23,693 nucleotides of DNA from Pseudomonadota bacterium (GTDB taxonomy: Bacteria > Pseudomonadota > Alphaproteobacteria > Sphingomonadales > Sphingomonadaceae), in NCBI GenBank assembly GCA_023436615.1, contig JAEZIO010000002.1, positions 1-23,693 on the forward strand, read 5' to 3'. Positions 22,127-23,693 of this stretch are shown piece after piece; the first letter of the stretch is position 1; each line of letters begins with the position of its first letter. The notes under the pieces were generated by a model, which did not search any database, was not told where the DNA came from, and saw only the letters and a program-made list of their open reading frames with translations. The translations under genes were made by a program, and so were the position numbers.

Positions 22127-22726
22127 CTAGGCCCGCCACCATTGCGGATATTTGGCCTTGAGGTGCCCGAGTTTCGGCAGGTCGTTGACGACGACATAGC
22201 CGGCATTCGGGTGCTTGCGGACATAATCCTGGTGGTAGGCTTCGGCAGGGAAGAAGCCACCGGTCTCGATCCGCGTTGCGATCGGTTTCCCCCGCGCCTT
22301 CAACTGCGCGATCGAGCGTTCGGCAAGCGCCCGCTGCTGCCTCGTCTGCGGGAAGATCGCGGAGCGGTAGCTCGGCCCGACGTCCGGGCCCTGCCGGTTA
22401 AGCTGGGTGGGGTCGTGCGCCACCGTGAAGTAGATTTTGAGCAAATCGAAGTAGGTGACCTGCGAAGGGTCGAAAGTGATCCGCACCGCCTCCGCATGGC
22501 GGGTCGCCTCGCTGCTCACCCGCTCGTACGTCGCATCCGTTGCCGATCCGCCGGCGAAGCCGGAGACCACATCCTCAACGCCCCTCACATGCTCGAACAC
22601 CGCTTCCATCCCCCAGAAGCAGCCGCCCGCAAGAACCGCCGTTTCCAGCTGCGGGCGCGGCGCCGGGGCCGCCGATGCCGTTGCGGCGACGCTCGCGATG
22701 ATGCCGGCTTTGACGAGGGTGTGCAC
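22127..22726 (-). CDS. msrA: Peptide-methionine (S)-S-oxide reductase, exported, single-Cys
   Basis: MsrA reduces the S epimer of methionine sulfoxide in proteins. Residues 1-20 (MHTLVKAGIIASVAATASAA) are a Sec-type signal, placing it in the periplasm. The catalytic site is GGC36FWGME, followed by GVEDVVSGFAGG, HAEAVRITFDP and the C-terminal FFPAEAYHQDY. C36 is the only cysteine in the protein, so the resolving cysteines normally near the C terminus are missing. The GTG at 22726 is supported by GAGGAGGAAATC just upstream on the minus strand. It starts 10 bases after the msrB stop. Confidence 0.95.
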   Translation of the reverse strand: MHTLVKAGIIASVAATASAAPAPRPQLETAVLAGGCFWGMEAVFEHVRGVEDVVSGFAGGSATDATYERVSSEATRHAEAVRITFDPSQVTYFDLLKIYFTVAHDPTQLNRQGPDVGPSYRSAIFPQTRQQRALAERSIAQLKARGKPIATRIETGGFFPAEAYHQDYVRKHPNAGYVVVNDLPKLGHLKAKYPQWWRA

Positions 22727-22736
22727 GATTTCCTCC

Positions 22737-23222
22737 TCAAACCGGACGGAAGCGAAGCGCGAGCCCGTTCATGCAATAGCGCAACCGGGTCGGCTTCGGA
22801 CCGTCGTCGAAAACATGGCCGAGGTGCCCGCCGCAGCGCCGGCAGAGCACCTCGGTGCGCTCGATCAGCAAGGTCCGGTCGGCGCGGGTGACCACGGCGT
22901 TCTTAAGCGGCGCCCAGAAGCTCGGCCAACCGGTGCCGCTGTCGAACTTCGCCGCCGAGCTGAACAGCGGCAGCGCGCAGCCGGCGCAGACGAAGATGCC
23001 CGTGCGCTTCTCGTGGTCGAGCGGGCTCGAGAAGGGCCGCTCGGTGGCTGCCTCGCGAAGCACCGCATAGCGCTCCGTCCCCAGGCGCTTTCGCCACTCG
23101 GCCGGGCTGTGGGTGACCTCGAATCTGGAAGCTCCGGCCGCCGGCCGCTGGAACAGGACGATCGCGACAGCCGCTGCGCCGGCGGCTCCAAGCAATTCCC
23201 TTCGGCTCAATCGATCGCGCAT
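22737..23222 (-). CDS. msrB: Peptide-methionine (R)-S-oxide reductase, Tat-exported, single catalytic Cys
   Basis: MsrB reduces the R epimer of methionine sulfoxide. The 161-residue protein begins with a twin-arginine signal (LSRRELLGAAGAAAVAIV), so it is exported folded. Zinc ligands are C79/C82 (CAGC) and C127/C130 (CRRC), and the catalytic Cys is C150 (RYCMNGLALRF). The position that is the resolving Cys in many bacteria (SGCGWPSF) is Thr97 here (SGTGWPSFW). The ATG at 23222 with TGAGG upstream is chosen; the longer frame to 23309 overlaps the epimerase gene and would hide the signal peptide. It lies between mce and msrA. Confidence 0.95.
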   Translation of the reverse strand: MRDRLSRRELLGAAGAAAVAIVLFQRPAAGASRFEVTHSPAEWRKRLGTERYAVLREAATERPFSSPLDHEKRTGIFVCAGCALPLFSSAAKFDSGTGWPSFWAPLKNAVVTRADRTLLIERTEVLCRRCGGHLGHVFDDGPKPTRLRYCMNGLALRFRPV

Positions 23223-23229
23223 CGCAACC

Positions 23230-23643
23230 TCAGTGGCTGGGCGACTCCATGATTTCCACAAGCACCCCTCCCATGTCCTTCGGGTGAACGAAGAACACCG
23301 GCGTGCCATGCGCGCCGATGCGCGTCGGGCCGAGGATGCGCGCGCCTTTGCCTTCGAAATGGGCGCGCGCCCTTTCGATGTCTTCGACCTCGAAGCAGAC
23401 GTGATGCTGCCCGCCCGCCGGGTTCTTTTCGAGGAACTTCGCGACTGGCGAATCCTCGCCCAGCGGCTCGATCAGTTCGATCTGGCTATTGGGCGTGTCC
23501 ACGAAGCAGACGCGTACGCCCTGCGCCGGAAGGTCGAACGGCGCGCCATGCGGCTTTGCGTCGAACATGACGCCGTACATTTCGAGGCTTCGCTCGATTG
23601 ATGCCGTCGCGACACCGACGTGGTTGAGCCTTCCGAGTTTCAT
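23230..23643 (-). CDS. mce: Methylmalonyl-CoA epimerase
   Basis: Mce interconverts (2R)- and (2S)-methylmalonyl-CoA in propionyl-CoA metabolism, feeding the B12-dependent mutase. The 137-residue VOC-fold protein has the family ligands: H8 (LNHVGVATASIERSLEMY), Q54/E56 in SQIELIEP, H80/H81 (GGQHHVCFEVEDI) and E130 (GVLVEIMES), with PKDMGG before the end. The ATG at 23643 overlaps the stop of the upstream OsmC-like gene (ATGA), and msrB begins 7 bases after its stop. The neighbours are thus oxidative-stress genes, not propionate genes, which is unusual. Confidence 0.95.
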   Translation of the reverse strand: MKLGRLNHVGVATASIERSLEMYGVMFDAKPHGAPFDLPAQGVRVCFVDTPNSQIELIEPLGEDSPVAKFLEKNPAGGQHHVCFEVEDIERARAHFEGKGARILGPTRIGAHGTPVFFVHPKDMGGVLVEIMESPSH

Positions 23644-23693
23644 TCGACCGTCACTTTCGTCGTCACCGAGTTGGCGATGAAGCAGGCGTCGTG
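23640..23693 (-). CDS. OsmC/Ohr-like protein, C-terminal end only (partial)
   Basis: The minus strand reads HDACFIANSVTTKVTVE and then a stop at 23642-23640, with no stop up to the window edge. HxxCFIANS near the C terminus is typical of OsmC-family peroxiredoxin-like proteins, where this Cys is the second redox-active one. OsmC and Ohr reduce organic hydroperoxides. The stop overlaps the mce start (ATGA), so it is the upstream partner of the mce-msrB-msrA run. The call rests on 17 residues plus context. Confidence 0.62.
   Translation of the reverse strand, partial: HDACFIANSVTTKVTVE

Overview
The window is GC-rich, densely packed chromosomal DNA from an alphaproteobacterium, most likely a member of the Sphingomonadales (Sphingomonas-like). 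The evidence is the gene neighbourhoods (divergent xseA/purD; rpmB next to cobT-cobS; a J-domain protein beside bolA; nusB-thiL-hppA; infA-maf-RNase E/G-like-yacG), the codon use, the frequent GTG/TTG starts and the many ATGA/GTGA stop-start overlaps. Almost every base is coding. No gene-free stretch exceeds 300 bases, and there is no CRISPR array, rRNA, prophage or intact insertion sequence.

Layout. (1) 1-2340: the 5' end of xseA, diverging from purD, which is followed by two small inner-membrane proteins, one with a BON-like domain and one with a membrane-anchored helix-hairpin-helix. (2) 2349-4543, minus strand: small membrane protein - tadA - CNNM/CBS transporter, with a common 25-base dispersed repeat inside the 5' end of tadA. 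(3) 4691-8036: rpmB (L28), then cobT and cobS on the minus strand; the rpmB/cobT gap carries several hairpins. (4) 8087-12350: an apparently inserted accessory cassette made of an HxlR-type regulator diverging from VOC - DUF1428 - double VOC - PhnB-like VOC - RibD-C/DHFR-like - GST. (5) 12347-18826: a J-domain protein diverging from bolA - pirin - alpha/beta hydrolase - nusB - thiL - (28-codon ORF) - hppA, closed by a clear intrinsic terminator. (6) 18855-21948: quinone oxidoreductase, infA (TTG start), maf, a reduced RNase E/G-like protein (TTG start), yacG and tRNA-Phe. (7) 22127-23693, minus strand: OsmC-like (partial) - methylmalonyl-CoA epimerase - msrB - msrA.

How the genes work together. 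Most of the window is housekeeping: purine synthesis, tRNA editing, ribosome, transcription antitermination, thiamine, pyrophosphate-driven proton pumping, translation initiation, RNA processing and tRNA. Two blocks look like stress or detoxification modules. One is the HxlR-controlled VOC/GST cassette; its regulator keeps a Cys where redox- and electrophile-sensing HxlR proteins have theirs. The other is the OsmC-Mce-MsrB-MsrA operon, where both methionine sulfoxide reductases carry export signals and both lack the usual resolving cysteine. No clearly new defence or mobile system is visible. The items most worth a second look are the detoxification cassette and its insertion point, the single-Cys exported Msr pair, the reduced RNase E/G protein, the repeat in tadA, and the structured DNA flanking tRNA-Phe.
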